DNA from: an uncultured Acidobacteriota bacterium | Lineage (GTDB): Bacteria; Acidobacteriota; Terriglobia; Terriglobales; Acidobacteriaceae | DNA length: 64,000 bases | Assembly: GCA_903851035.1 (NCBI GenBank) | Contig: CAINND010000009.1 | Span: 23,091-87,090 of the forward strand | Direction of reading: 5' to 3' | In this document: piece after piece, positions 44,551-52,412 of the stretch | Numbering within the stretch: the stretch's first letter is position 1 | How the letters are laid out: every line of letters starts with the position of its first letter | Notes under the pieces: generated by a model | Database searches by the model: none | The model's input: the letters and a program-made list of their open reading frames with translations, nothing else | Told to the model about the DNA's origin: nothing | Position numbers and translations under genes: made by a program

Positions 44551-44745
44551 TTGAGAGGTGATCTGTTCTGACCCCAGCACCCTATCGCCGATGATTACAA
44601 CTTCGGCTTCGCATTTCACACAAAAGCAGCGGTCTCCGCATCCGATGCCTTCGCTCTCACACTTGAACGTCGTGTTGCAACAGATTTGTCCGGTCCGGGT
44701 TCTGTGCCCGGAGTTTTTCTTTTGGAGGGTTTTGATCGTTGGCAT
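44548..44745 (-). CDS. Cysteine-rich microprotein
   Basis: A 65-residue protein with seven cysteines in its middle: TGQICCNTTFKCESEGIGC, then DRCFCVKCEAE. The paired spacing fits a small metal-binding knuckle. The ATG at 44745 is preceded by GGGAG seven bases upstream, an excellent ribosome binding site, which supports a real gene although the frame continues to 44796. The last codons run up to the end of element copy C. No signal peptide. I do not recognise a family. Confidence 0.65.
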   Translation of the reverse strand: MPTIKTLQKKNSGHRTRTGQICCNTTFKCESEGIGCGDRCFCVKCEAEVVIIGDRVLGSEQITSQ

Positions 44746-44783
44746 TTGTCGCTCCCTCATCTCGTTGGTTTGTGAAACACGTG

Positions 44784-44863
44784 CCTTGTGGCCCACGTTT
44801 CAAATAGCTAGAAAAGTTCGGTGCCCCATGTCTGGCCTGTATTTGGCCAGACGTGGGAAGCGG
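44784..44863. repeat. Half-type copy D of the palindromic element
   Basis: The left arm TTGTGGCCCACGTTTCAAAT and the core hairpin CCCATGTCTGGCC (44825-44837) with GGCCAGACGTGGG (44845-44857) are kept; the right arm is missing and the sequence leaves the family after GGGAAGC. Confidence 0.8.
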
Positions 44864-44904
44864 GCGCCTTTATTATTTTGGATTCTCTTTTCCGCCGCCC
44901 TCGC

Positions 44905-45444
44905 CTATTCCACAAAGCTGGATTTCACCGCCACCGCGCCCACGCACCACATCAGCGCGTCTTCCAGCTTGTCGCGCCCGGCCTTGCGAGACTCCAGCAC
45001 GCTGACAAACTCCGGATTCTGCGCCAGCCGCTGCGCCACCGCTCCCAGCAACCCGGCGTGCTCTTCCGGCACGTTCATGCGGATCGCCCGCAGCAGGTCG
45101 TCGAAGACGGCAATCAGCTCAAACAGAACGCCTTCCGCGTCGCTCTCCTCGGCGTTAGCCACATACAGGGCGCTGCTCACGTCGCACAGCATCTCCATCT
45201 CATGCGGAACCTTCGTCAGGTCGGCAAAGCCGTTGTCGCTCTGGCCCAGGGCCTTTCGGGCGTCTTTCGGGTGGCGGAAGAACAGTATCCGGCCCTCCCG
45301 GGTGATGGGCCTTTCGCTTTCGCCTTCATCGCCCATCAGCGTATAAAATTGCGGGTGTTCGGCGCCGGGATCCAGCCGGAAGCCAATCAGGTAGATCTGC
45401 CGCGTCGGGGGCGGGGGCGGGAACTGTACAAGATCGCTGCTCAT
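44905..45444 (-). CDS. Conserved hypothetical cytoplasmic protein
   Basis: A 179-residue soluble protein with no signal peptide or membrane segment. The N-terminal half is strand-rich (RQIYLIGFRLDPGAEHPQFY) and contains a GRILFFRHPKDARKAL segment; the C-terminal half is helical and acidic (EGVLFELIAVFDDLLRAIRM). GC is again that of the host chromosome. Upstream lies the divergent repeat lipoprotein gene. Function unknown. Confidence 0.7.
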   Translation of the reverse strand: MSSDLVQFPPPPPTRQIYLIGFRLDPGAEHPQFYTLMGDEGESERPITREGRILFFRHPKDARKALGQSDNGFADLTKVPHEMEMLCDVSSALYVANAEESDAEGVLFELIAVFDDLLRAIRMNVPEEHAGLLGAVAQRLAQNPEFVSVLESRKAGRDKLEDALMWCVGAVAVKSSFVE

Positions 45445-45531
45445 GCGCCTATTTGTAGCACAACTTTCCCCCCGCGGTTGGGTTAGAGTTCAAGTTGAAG
45501 TTTTTGTCCCCAAATGGGTGGAGAACAAGCC

Positions 45532-46998
45532 ATGCGAAAAACACTTCTGACCGTCCTTGCAATCACCATGCTCGCCTTGCTGGCCGGATGCGGTAACGAC
45601 TGGCATTACGCACCCCCGCCTTCCGGTCCCACCGGCGGCAACAACGCAGGCTTTGGCATGCCCAGTCTGTCAGGCCGATACACACTTGCCACCACCGGCG
45701 TAAACGTTATCGGCAACTCCTACTATCTGTTTGACGTGGTGGGATCTTTCACCGCCGATGGCGCCGGCAACATCACCAGCGGCTACCGCGACCTGTACAC
45801 CGATAGCGGTACCCAGGTGCAAAAGGAAGCCTTCACCGGCAGCTACACGGTCGGCCAGGATGGCCGCGGGCAGATGCAGTTGACGCTTGCCGACAACTCC
45901 ACTATCACCTATCGCTTTATCATGCAGTCCAGCGGCGCGGCCAGCTTCTTCCAGTATTCGCCTTCGGCGGATGACACCGGCCGCATCCTGGCGCAGAGCT
46001 CCATTTCCGCGCCCACGGGCAGCTATGTGGTGCGCCTGGATGGTGAAGACGCCAGCCTGTATCCCTTTGGAGCCGTCGGCCTGCTCAACATCAGCGGCAC
46101 CACCATCAGCGGCCTGATTGACCAGAACGACGACGGCAACGTGAGCACGCTGCTCAGCACCACGGGCAGCATCACGGCGCCGGATTCCAGTGGCCGCGGC
46201 ACCCTCAGCCTGACCAATTCGGCGGGCACGCACAACTTTGTGTACTGGGTCACCTCCACCGGACACCTGCAACTGGCCAGTACCGACGCCAACTTCTGGC
46301 TGCACGGCTATGCCGATCTGCAGACCGGCGTCAGCGGCTCCACCGCAGGCTTTACCGGCAGCCAGGTGTACTCCGTCGGCGGCGTGGCCAGCGCCGGTCC
46401 CACCACGGAGACCGGACGCTTTACCCTGGATGGCGCAGGCAACATCACCAGCGGCGTCGAGGATAACAACGTCAATTTCACGCTGAACCCATCTGTCACC
46501 GTTACGGGAACCTACGTGGCGGCGGCCACCGGGCGCTGGACGGCCACGACCACGGGCCTTGCTGCCAACCTCATCGGCTGGCAGGTGTCGCCCACGCAGT
46601 CCGTGCTGCTAGCCTCCAACGGCACCAGCACTCTGCTGGAGACGGGCACGCTGCGCGCCCAGACCACCGGCCTTACCAACGCCAACATCAGCGGCAACTA
46701 TGCCGAGGACCTGAGCGGCTACAACATCGCTTACCCCGGCAACGTGGAGATCACGGCCAACTACCTGGCCGACGGCAGCGGCAACCTCACGGGCACCATG
46801 GACTCACAGACGCCGGGCTACTACAACACCGACATCGCCGAGACCGGCACCTACAGCATGCAGTCGAACGGGCGCAACACGGGCACCGTCGCCGGCGTGC
46901 CAATGGTGCTGTACAGTGTTGATTCCACGACCATGTACCTGATGCCCGCCGATCCAGCGCGCCAGTACCAGGGCAAGCTGGTCAAGCAGACGCCGTAA
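45532..46998 (+). CDS. Repeat-containing lipoprotein
   Basis: A 488-residue exported lipoprotein. The lipobox is LALLAGC after a short basic start, and the mature part is a series of beta-rich units with a recurring DGAGNITSG-type motif (FTADGAGNITSGYRD, FTLDGAGNITSGVED, YLADGSGNLTGTMD), each preceded by GRYTL-like or GNYAED strands. The composition, rich in Thr, Ser and Gly, fits a surface protein. The ATG at 45532 follows GGTGGAG. A terminator ends the unit. The family is common in acidobacteria but has no known job. Confidence 0.8.
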   Translation: MRKTLLTVLAITMLALLAGCGNDWHYAPPPSGPTGGNNAGFGMPSLSGRYTLATTGVNVIGNSYYLFDVVGSFTADGAGNITSGYRDLYTDSGTQVQKEAFTGSYTVGQDGRGQMQLTLADNSTITYRFIMQSSGAASFFQYSPSADDTGRILAQSSISAPTGSYVVRLDGEDASLYPFGAVGLLNISGTTISGLIDQNDDGNVSTLLSTTGSITAPDSSGRGTLSLTNSAGTHNFVYWVTSTGHLQLASTDANFWLHGYADLQTGVSGSTAGFTGSQVYSVGGVASAGPTTETGRFTLDGAGNITSGVEDNNVNFTLNPSVTVTGTYVAAATGRWTATTTGLAANLIGWQVSPTQSVLLASNGTSTLLETGTLRAQTTGLTNANISGNYAEDLSGYNIAYPGNVEITANYLADGSGNLTGTMDSQTPGYYNTDIAETGTYSMQSNGRNTGTVAGVPMVLYSVDSTTMYLMPADPARQYQGKLVKQTP

Positions 46999-47017
46999 TC
47001 ACAATCCGGCAGCAACG

Positions 47018-47047
47018 GCCCCGGTGCTCATGCGCCGGGGCTTTTTT
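47018..47047 (+). terminator. Terminator of the lipoprotein gene
   Basis: Seven-base perfect arms GCCCCGG (47018-47024) and CCGGGGC (47035-47041), extendable by two pairs, followed directly by six T. Confidence 0.9.
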
Positions 47048-47275
47048 GCATTCCCACGCTTCCACATTCCGGCCGGCTCCGGTATGGCCCGCACGGGGTG
47101 AAAAAAGTAGCCCTGCGGTGCCCAACGTCACTTTCGCTTTGCGCAAAGCGGAGTTACTATCAAACTTCATAGCCGGAAAATCCGGTCTGTGCTTCCCGGC
47201 CGCAAGGTCGGGCCGCAGGGCGGGTTTTTCGCGATGGATCGCAATTTTACCTGGATGCATATGGGAGTGGTTGGA

Positions 47276-47665
47276 ATGAAGATCGGCGAGTGGTTGAAAT
47301 CGGAAGTGGAGTACGGGCGCGACTTGGCGGGCTCAGGCCTGCATGGTGCTCGCACAGGCGCTGGCACGGCTTTGGCCGGGCAGTCGGTGGGTGACGTGCT
47401 GGGCCGTTCGGCGCGCGCCAGTTGGGCTCCCAGCGTGCTGGGAGCGGGTGTGGCCGCCGCCGCCGCTCTGTTGGCGCAGCGCCGCCGTAAGAACATTGCC
47501 ATTGTGGCCGCCATGAGCGCCGTCGGCGCCGTGGTCGGCTTCGCCGCAGGCGTCGCATGGGAGACCCGCGAGCTCTCCGGCGGCATCGCCCGCGGAGCGC
47601 TGCGCGAAATGGGAACCATGCGCGACTCGCACTGGCTGGGCAAGCACCCCATCAACTTCGGGTAA
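47276..47665 (+). CDS. Small protein with Ala-rich membrane segments, function unknown
   Basis: A 129-residue protein. The N-terminal half is Gly- and Ala-rich (GLHGARTGAGTALAGQSVGD) and two hydrophobic stretches follow (SVLGAGVAAAAALLA and IAIVAAMSAVGAVVGFAAGV), consistent with a hairpin in the membrane. GGGAG precedes the ATG at 47276; the open frame upstream is not supported. No family is recognised. Confidence 0.6.
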   Translation: MKIGEWLKSEVEYGRDLAGSGLHGARTGAGTALAGQSVGDVLGRSARASWAPSVLGAGVAAAAALLAQRRRKNIAIVAAMSAVGAVVGFAAGVAWETRELSGGIARGALREMGTMRDSHWLGKHPINFG

Positions 47666-47769
47666 CTGCTTTTTAAAGGTGTAAAAGCAGAGCGCTTTTT
47701 CAGATTTTCCAACAGATCGGTTCCGGCTCTTATGGCAACAATTTTCACTGCCCGAGCCGGATGTACATG

Positions 47770-47803
47770 AAAAAAGCGGAAGGCCTCGGCCCTCCGCTTT
47801 TTT
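47770..47803. terminator. Bidirectional terminator
   Basis: Arms AAAAAAGCGGA (47770-47780) and TCCGCTTTTTT (47793-47803) are perfect and an inner GGCCTCGGCC can also pair. It ends the minus-strand sigma/DUF4097 operon and can stop plus-strand transcripts from the small membrane protein gene. Confidence 0.9.
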
Positions 47804-47824
47804 GTTTCTTTCGGCAATTGCCGG

Positions 47825-49324
47825 TTACATCACCTCAACGTCGCCCACCTTCTTTTTACCGGGCTTGCCGGGTGATGGAGGTGAAGGTGGTTTCGGAACT
47901 TTCACCTCGGGTGGCGCTGGCGGTGCCATCGACTCCTCGGTCTTGCTCAGCTGGATGTCGCCCGTGTCGCTGATGACGTTGACCCGCACGCTGCCCTTGC
48001 CCACCGTGCCGCTCACCGCCGCCGAGTTGCCGCTGCCCGTGCCGGCGCTGCCGAAATCATTGTGGATGCTGCCATGGCGCGTACTCAGGCTATAGCTGAA
48101 GCCCGCCTTGGAGGGCAGCCGCAGATGCACGTCGCCGTGGTGCGTGGTCAATTCCAGGTTGCCCAGCGCCGCCGAAGAACCGCTTTCCACGCTGATATCG
48201 CCATGGTCATCGTTGATGCGCAGATCGCCGTGGATGTCGCGCATGTTGATGTCCTTGCCCTTGGTGGTCAGCGATACCGGCCCCTGCAGGTTTTCCGCGT
48301 GCAAGTCGCCGGAGTCCATCGTCAGGTCGCCGTCCATCTTGGCCACCTGTAACTCCGTCCGGCTGGTGCGCACCACAACACCCTTGGCCAAATGTGACAA
48401 ATGCGTATCGCCAAAGATGTCTGCCGTCACCACAGCCGAGCCGCCAATGGAATCCAGCACCAGGTCCTCCAGCCGTCCGTCGGCCGTCAGGTTGCCCGTC
48501 ACGTTGCTGGCGTGCAGAGCGCCGTGGCGCACGGTGACCGTGGCGTTGCCCGTCACCTGGTCCAGCAGCAGGTCGCCATGCTGCGCCACCACGTGAACGT
48601 CGCCCGTGCGCTGCGTCACGCTCACGTTGCCATGCGTGCTGCTGATGTCCACGTCGGCCTTGGCCGGAACGTACAGCACCATGTCCAGAGCCACGCCCTT
48701 CTTGCCGTTGCTCTCCGTGTAACTCTGCACTTCAATGTTGTTGCCCTGCGCCAGCAGCTTCGGCATGGTGGCCTTGTCCACGCTCTCGGCCTCGCGCTGG
48801 CTGCTGGTAAACACCCGCTTGTGATAGCTGAGCCGCACCTGCGGCTGATCCCAGGTATTCACCGTCACGCTGCCGCGGTCGCAGCGTACGTGCACGGCGT
48901 TGCCCGCCGGCAGCGGCTGGGTCAGCTCGCCGTCAAAGGTGTACTCGTTGCCGAACAGGCGCATCCACTCGTCGCCGGCATCCAGCCCGTCGCCGTTCGG
49001 GCCAATGTGGAAGAAGTTCGGCGCGCGGTTCATGGCGCTAAAGCTGCTGCCGACGATGATGAGCAGCACCAGCAGGAAGACCGAGCCGCCGCCCATGCAG
49101 GGCGCGGGATGTCCCGTGGTGCGAGCATACATCCACTCGGAGAGGCGCACCAGGCCGATGAGCACCAGCAGCAGCGGCCAGTAGCGTACAAAGTCCTGCA
49201 AAAAGCCCAGCGAGTAGCCAAAGTTTCGCATCAGGAAGATCACCCCGATGCCGATCAGAATCACCGGGCCGACGATTGAGCGCGGCCGCGGTGGGGGAAT
49301 GTAATATCCACCAGGACTAGCCAT
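47825..49324 (-). CDS. DUF4097 beta-repeat protein with LiaI/LiaF-like membrane region
   Basis: A 499-residue protein. Two or three N-terminal membrane helices (IVGPVILIGIGVIFLMRNFG, then WPLLLVLIGLVRL and VFLLVLLIIVGS) resemble LiaI/LiaF-type proteins. The long exported part (residues about 130-460) consists of short beta repeats of the DUF4097 type, with recurring THGNVSV, QHGDLLLD, RHGALHAS and GDLRINDDHGDISV units. The C-terminal tail is Pro- and Lys-rich. It overlaps the upstream LiaI-like gene by eight bases and AGGTGA precedes its ATG. Last gene of the sigma operon; likely an envelope-stress effector or sensor. Confidence 0.88.
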   Translation of the reverse strand: MASPGGYYIPPPRPRSIVGPVILIGIGVIFLMRNFGYSLGFLQDFVRYWPLLLVLIGLVRLSEWMYARTTGHPAPCMGGGSVFLLVLLIIVGSSFSAMNRAPNFFHIGPNGDGLDAGDEWMRLFGNEYTFDGELTQPLPAGNAVHVRCDRGSVTVNTWDQPQVRLSYHKRVFTSSQREAESVDKATMPKLLAQGNNIEVQSYTESNGKKGVALDMVLYVPAKADVDISSTHGNVSVTQRTGDVHVVAQHGDLLLDQVTGNATVTVRHGALHASNVTGNLTADGRLEDLVLDSIGGSAVVTADIFGDTHLSHLAKGVVVRTSRTELQVAKMDGDLTMDSGDLHAENLQGPVSLTTKGKDINMRDIHGDLRINDDHGDISVESGSSAALGNLELTTHHGDVHLRLPSKAGFSYSLSTRHGSIHNDFGSAGTGSGNSAAVSGTVGKGSVRVNVISDTGDIQLSKTEESMAPPAPPEVKVPKPPSPPSPGKPGKKKVGDVEVM

Positions 49325-49685
49325 GGTTCACCTCACTGCCGGCGCTGCCATTCTCGGGCTTGGGAGCCTCCGGCGCAGGCGGCGCCACTGGAGCCGCAAC
49401 CGGCGGCTGATATCCGGCGTACGGCGGCGGATACTGTCCGTAGGGCGTGCCGTAGGGAACATACTGCCCGGGGTTGACGTGCCCGCTGTCGCCAATCAGG
49501 TAGCGCACCACCTTGATCAGGCCGATGACGATCAGGATGACGGGCCAGGTACGCTCAAAGCCCCAGTCGGAGTAGTTCGCCGCCAGGAAGAGCAGGCCCA
49601 GGGTAATCAGCACGGCCGGACCCATCAGTCCTCGCGTGCTGCACCGCGCGCATCCACAGGCAGGGTTCGGTTGGTAATAGCGCAT
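49317..49685 (-). CDS. LiaI/LiaF-like small membrane protein
   Basis: A 122-residue protein with two membrane helices (GPAVLITLGLLFLAANY and WPVILIVIGLIKVVRYL) of the LiaI-LiaF-like type and a proline- and tyrosine-rich C-terminus (GQYPPPYAGYQPPVAAPVAP). The N-terminus carries a CGCARC motif. The ATG at 49685 is preferred over 49691 because GGAGG then has proper spacing. It sits between the B-box protein and the DUF4097 protein genes with no gap. Confidence 0.82.
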   Translation of the reverse strand: MRYYQPNPACGCARCSTRGLMGPAVLITLGLLFLAANYSDWGFERTWPVILIVIGLIKVVRYLIGDSGHVNPGQYVPYGTPYGQYPPPYAGYQPPVAAPVAPPAPEAPKPENGSAGSEVNHG

Positions 49686-49698
49686 CGTCATCTCCTCC

Positions 49699-50772
49699 TT
49701 ATCGTGCTTCCCGCTGCCGCTTGACCACCAGCCACACGCCCAGCGCGATTAAGATTGCGGGCCAGAAGTGCGAGACCCAGCGAATGCTGAACCAGCCCAG
49801 GTTGGCCAGCAGAAAGATTCCACCCAGCCCAATCAGCACAATCGCTCCCGCCGGGCTGGCCGCGCGCGGCGGCGGTGGCGGCACCGGCGGCGGAGCATAG
49901 TACGTCCCCTGCGGTCCGTTGTAGAAGGCTCCGCCCTGGTGATAGTTGGCGTTGGCCTGCGAGTTGCGCACCGCATCGGCGGCAGCGTTGGCCGCAGCGG
50001 TGGCTGCATTGGCCGCCGCTTTTACGGCATCGCGCACCGCGCCCTTCACCTCTTCGTGCGTTGCCCCAACGGAGTCACCATTGGGCGCGCCATTCGTCGT
50101 GCTGCCGGGTGCGCCATCGGCAGTCGCACCGGGCGTCGCGCTGGGCGCGGCCGTAAAGTTGCTCGCCGCGCCGGGCGCGAAACCATTCGGAGCCGCTCCG
50201 CCGGCCTTCTTCCAGTGATGCCCGGCCTGCCCGGCTACGTATTCCACGCGCTGGCCCAGACGTTCGCCGGCCTGCTCCACGCGCTGGCGTAAGGTGCCGT
50301 CGCGCCCTTCCAGGATGTAGTTCAACCCCAATGGATCGGGCAGCGGCATGCCGAAGCGCCGCGCCTTGGCCGTCGTGTAGGAGTCATACACCATGTAGAA
50401 GAACCAGGCCATGATCATCAGCCCGGCAAAGGCGCCCAGACCGTGATCGGCCAGCCAGATCAGCGTGCTGAGTACGATGACGTGGACAAAGCCCTTTATC
50501 ACCTGCCCGTTATAAAACGCTCCCACGCCGGGGATAAAGCCGAGGAAGAGCGCCAGTCCGGGGCTTGCCTCTTCCGGCGCTGCCACCGGAGCGAAGCCCG
50601 CCGGAGGAACCGCTGCGCCTGCCGCCGCCGTGGTGCCGTGGACGCGCTCTGCCAGACAGGGCTCACAGAACACCGTGCCTGCAACGTCGCGCTCGCAGCT
50701 CTCACACAGAGCCTTGCCGCAGCTCCGGCAGTAAGCCACTGCCGGCTGATCGGTATGTTGTGCGCAGTTCAT
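49699..50772 (-). CDS. B-box zinc-finger membrane protein with LiaI-like C-terminus
   Basis: A 357-residue protein. Residues 3-39 form a B-box-type zinc finger (Cys3, His6, Cys15, Cys18, Cys23, Cys26, Cys36, Cys39). Then come two membrane helices (LALFLGFIPGVGAFYNGQVI and LSTLIWLADHGLGAFAGLMI), an Ala/Asn-rich linker with a helical AANAATAAANAAADAV stretch, and a C-terminal LiaI-like pair of helices (AGAIVLIGLGGIFLLANLGW). AAGGAG precedes the ATG, which overlaps the end of the anti-sigma gene by four bases. It probably joins the sigma pathway to the membrane. Confidence 0.82.
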   Translation of the reverse strand: MNCAQHTDQPAVAYCRSCGKALCESCERDVAGTVFCEPCLAERVHGTTAAAGAAVPPAGFAPVAAPEEASPGLALFLGFIPGVGAFYNGQVIKGFVHVIVLSTLIWLADHGLGAFAGLMIMAWFFYMVYDSYTTAKARRFGMPLPDPLGLNYILEGRDGTLRQRVEQAGERLGQRVEYVAGQAGHHWKKAGGAAPNGFAPGAASNFTAAPSATPGATADGAPGSTTNGAPNGDSVGATHEEVKGAVRDAVKAAANAATAAANAAADAVRNSQANANYHQGGAFYNGPQGTYYAPPPVPPPPPRAASPAGAIVLIGLGGIFLLANLGWFSIRWVSHFWPAILIALGVWLVVKRQREAR

Positions 50773-51491
50773 AGTTCACTCCTTTGCGCGGCCGCTGCCA
50801 TCAGGAGCCCATCGCTCCCACCCCGCAGCGCCAGCCATTGCGTCTGTCCGCCCAGCACCTCGTGCTTCTGGTTGCGTCTTTCCGGCTGGCTGTTCTCGTT
50901 CTGCTCGCGCGTTTGATTGTTCTTCTGCTGCTTCTCCTGGTTGTCGCCGTCGTCGCTGGAGTTTTTCAGTTCGCGTACCCGCGATTCGATCTCGTACACC
51001 AGGCGCATGTTTTCGTAGTACTTCATCACCTTGTTCTGGCTGGTGTAGAAGGTGTGGCTCAGGTTGTGCGGCGTCAGGTCGCGGATGCGGATCTGCGCCA
51101 TGTTCAACACCAGCGTGATGCTGAAGAAGGCCATGCCCAGTGACATGGCAAAGCGCGGCGTCAGCACCGGGGCCACAAAGGTGCGCACCGACTGGCGCAG
51201 GCGCATCCACAAGGGCATCCGCAGGCTCACGGCCTCAGCGGCCGGCGCGGCCTGGCTGGTCATGGCCAGGATGTTATGCATCAACTGCCGCGGCGGCTCC
51301 ACGTCCTCCACTTCGCTCAGCAGGGCCAGCCCGCTGCGCGCGTCCTCAAAGAGCGTGCGGCAGGCCGGGCACCCGGCCTGATGGGCCTCAAAGCGCTCGC
51401 GCCGTTCGCCCTGCAGAAGGCCGTCCAGGGCCTCCGTCAACAGCAGGTCGAACTCCGCGCACTGCATTCCGGATTGATATTCGCCAGTCAT
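50769..51491 (-). CDS. Anti-sigma factor with zf-HC2 domain
   Basis: A 240-residue inner-membrane protein. The N-terminal zinc anti-sigma motif is HQAGCPAC (His37, Cys41, Cys44), one membrane helix follows (FAMSLGMAFFSITLVLNM, residues about 114-131), and the exported tail contains a coiled, Gln/Asn/Glu-rich stretch (QEKQQKNNQTREQNENSQ). It should bind and restrain the sigma factor encoded 51 bases upstream. AGGTGA precedes the ATG at 51491. Confidence 0.88.
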   Translation of the reverse strand: MTGEYQSGMQCAEFDLLLTEALDGLLQGERRERFEAHQAGCPACRTLFEDARSGLALLSEVEDVEPPRQLMHNILAMTSQAAPAAEAVSLRMPLWMRLRQSVRTFVAPVLTPRFAMSLGMAFFSITLVLNMAQIRIRDLTPHNLSHTFYTSQNKVMKYYENMRLVYEIESRVRELKNSSDDGDNQEKQQKNNQTREQNENSQPERRNQKHEVLGGQTQWLALRGGSDGLLMAAAAQRSEL

Positions 51492-51542
51492 CGATCTTCA
51501 CCTGTCTTGCCCATTGCCGAGGGCCCAGCCCCCGGCGCCAAA

Positions 51543-52145
51543 TTACAGGGCCTGGGGATAACTACGTTGTAACAGCCGTGCCAGTTCCGCCCGGCCGCGA
51601 TTGATCCTGCTTTTTACCGTTCCTTCCGGAACTTTCAATACCTGTGCGATCTCGCGATAGTCCAAATCCTGCAGGTCGCGCAGGATGACCGCCTCGCGCA
51701 GATCGGGGCTGACCTGTTGCAATGCTTTTTGCACCATCTGGCTGCGCTGGCGGCTTACGGCCTGGCGGTGGGGATCGTTGCCGTCGCCACTGGCCAGCCT
51801 ATCGGCCAGCGTGGGGCCATCGTCCTCGCCACCCAGAGTGGCGTCCATGGAATCCGTAATCCGGTCGTTGCGTCTCCGCCGGAAGTGATCCACCAGCAGG
51901 TTGCGCGTCACCGTGGTCAGCCAGGTGCCAAAGCTGGCTTTCTCGCCGTCAAAGGTGGTAACCGTGCGGTAAACCTTCAGGAAGACTTCCTGGGTCAGGT
52001 CCTCGGCGTCTTCGGCCGAACCAGCAAAGCGGTAGCAGAGGTTGTAAACCCGCCGGTGGAAGCGCTGCACAATCTCTTCCCAGGCCACGGCATCGCCCTG
52101 TGCGCAACGACGTACCAGTAGTGCGACAACCTGCGCCTCTTCCAC
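51543..52145 (-). CDS. ECF-type RNA polymerase sigma factor (SigW/RpoE-like)
   Basis: About 200 residues. Region 2 is clear (FAGSAEDAEDLTQEVFLKVY, then FGTWLTTVTRNLLVDHFRRR) and region 4 follows (AVILRDLQDLDYREIAQVLK, PEGTVKSRINRGRAELARLL). A loop rich in Asp and Gly joins them. The start is set at GTG 52145 because GGAGG lies five bases before it and this gives the usual length; an in-frame GTG at 52253 and ATGs between are possible and would add up to 36 residues. First gene of the operon with its anti-sigma factor. Confidence 0.92.
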   Translation of the reverse strand: MEEAQVVALLVRRCAQGDAVAWEEIVQRFHRRVYNLCYRFAGSAEDAEDLTQEVFLKVYRTVTTFDGEKASFGTWLTTVTRNLLVDHFRRRRNDRITDSMDATLGGEDDGPTLADRLASGDGNDPHRQAVSRQRSQMVQKALQQVSPDLREAVILRDLQDLDYREIAQVLKVPEGTVKSRINRGRAELARLLQRSYPQAL

Positions 52146-52271
52146 CCGTGCCTCCACCGTGCGGCCAGGAACAGCCGTCAGCATGGTCAGCATTGAGGGT
52201 GCGGCGCCGAGTGCCATGCTGGTTGATACGAATTGCAGACGCGGAAAGTTCACGCGTCCATAAGTGCAAGC

Positions 52272-52277
52272 ATTCTA
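52272..52277 (-). promoter_or_regulatory. Possible -10 box of the sigma operon
   Basis: On the minus strand TAGAAT, 17 bases after a poor -35 (TTCCAC). The match is weak and the operon may instead use its own ECF sigma factor. Confidence 0.2.
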
Positions 52278-52412
52278 ACAGCGGAAATCATAGTGTGGAA
52301 CGCCCGCGGCCATCCCTGCTGTCAGCTTTTTGCCCGCCGGTAAAGCCCCGCCCGGGCAAGGGTTAAGCACAACTTTACGTTCACTTTGCGGGTTTTTTGC
52401 TACCCTGCACAG

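Noticed and set aside
47046..47279. 77-codon frame between the lipoprotein terminator and the small membrane protein
   Set aside because: No ribosome binding site, no domain and a composition typical of noncoding sequence.
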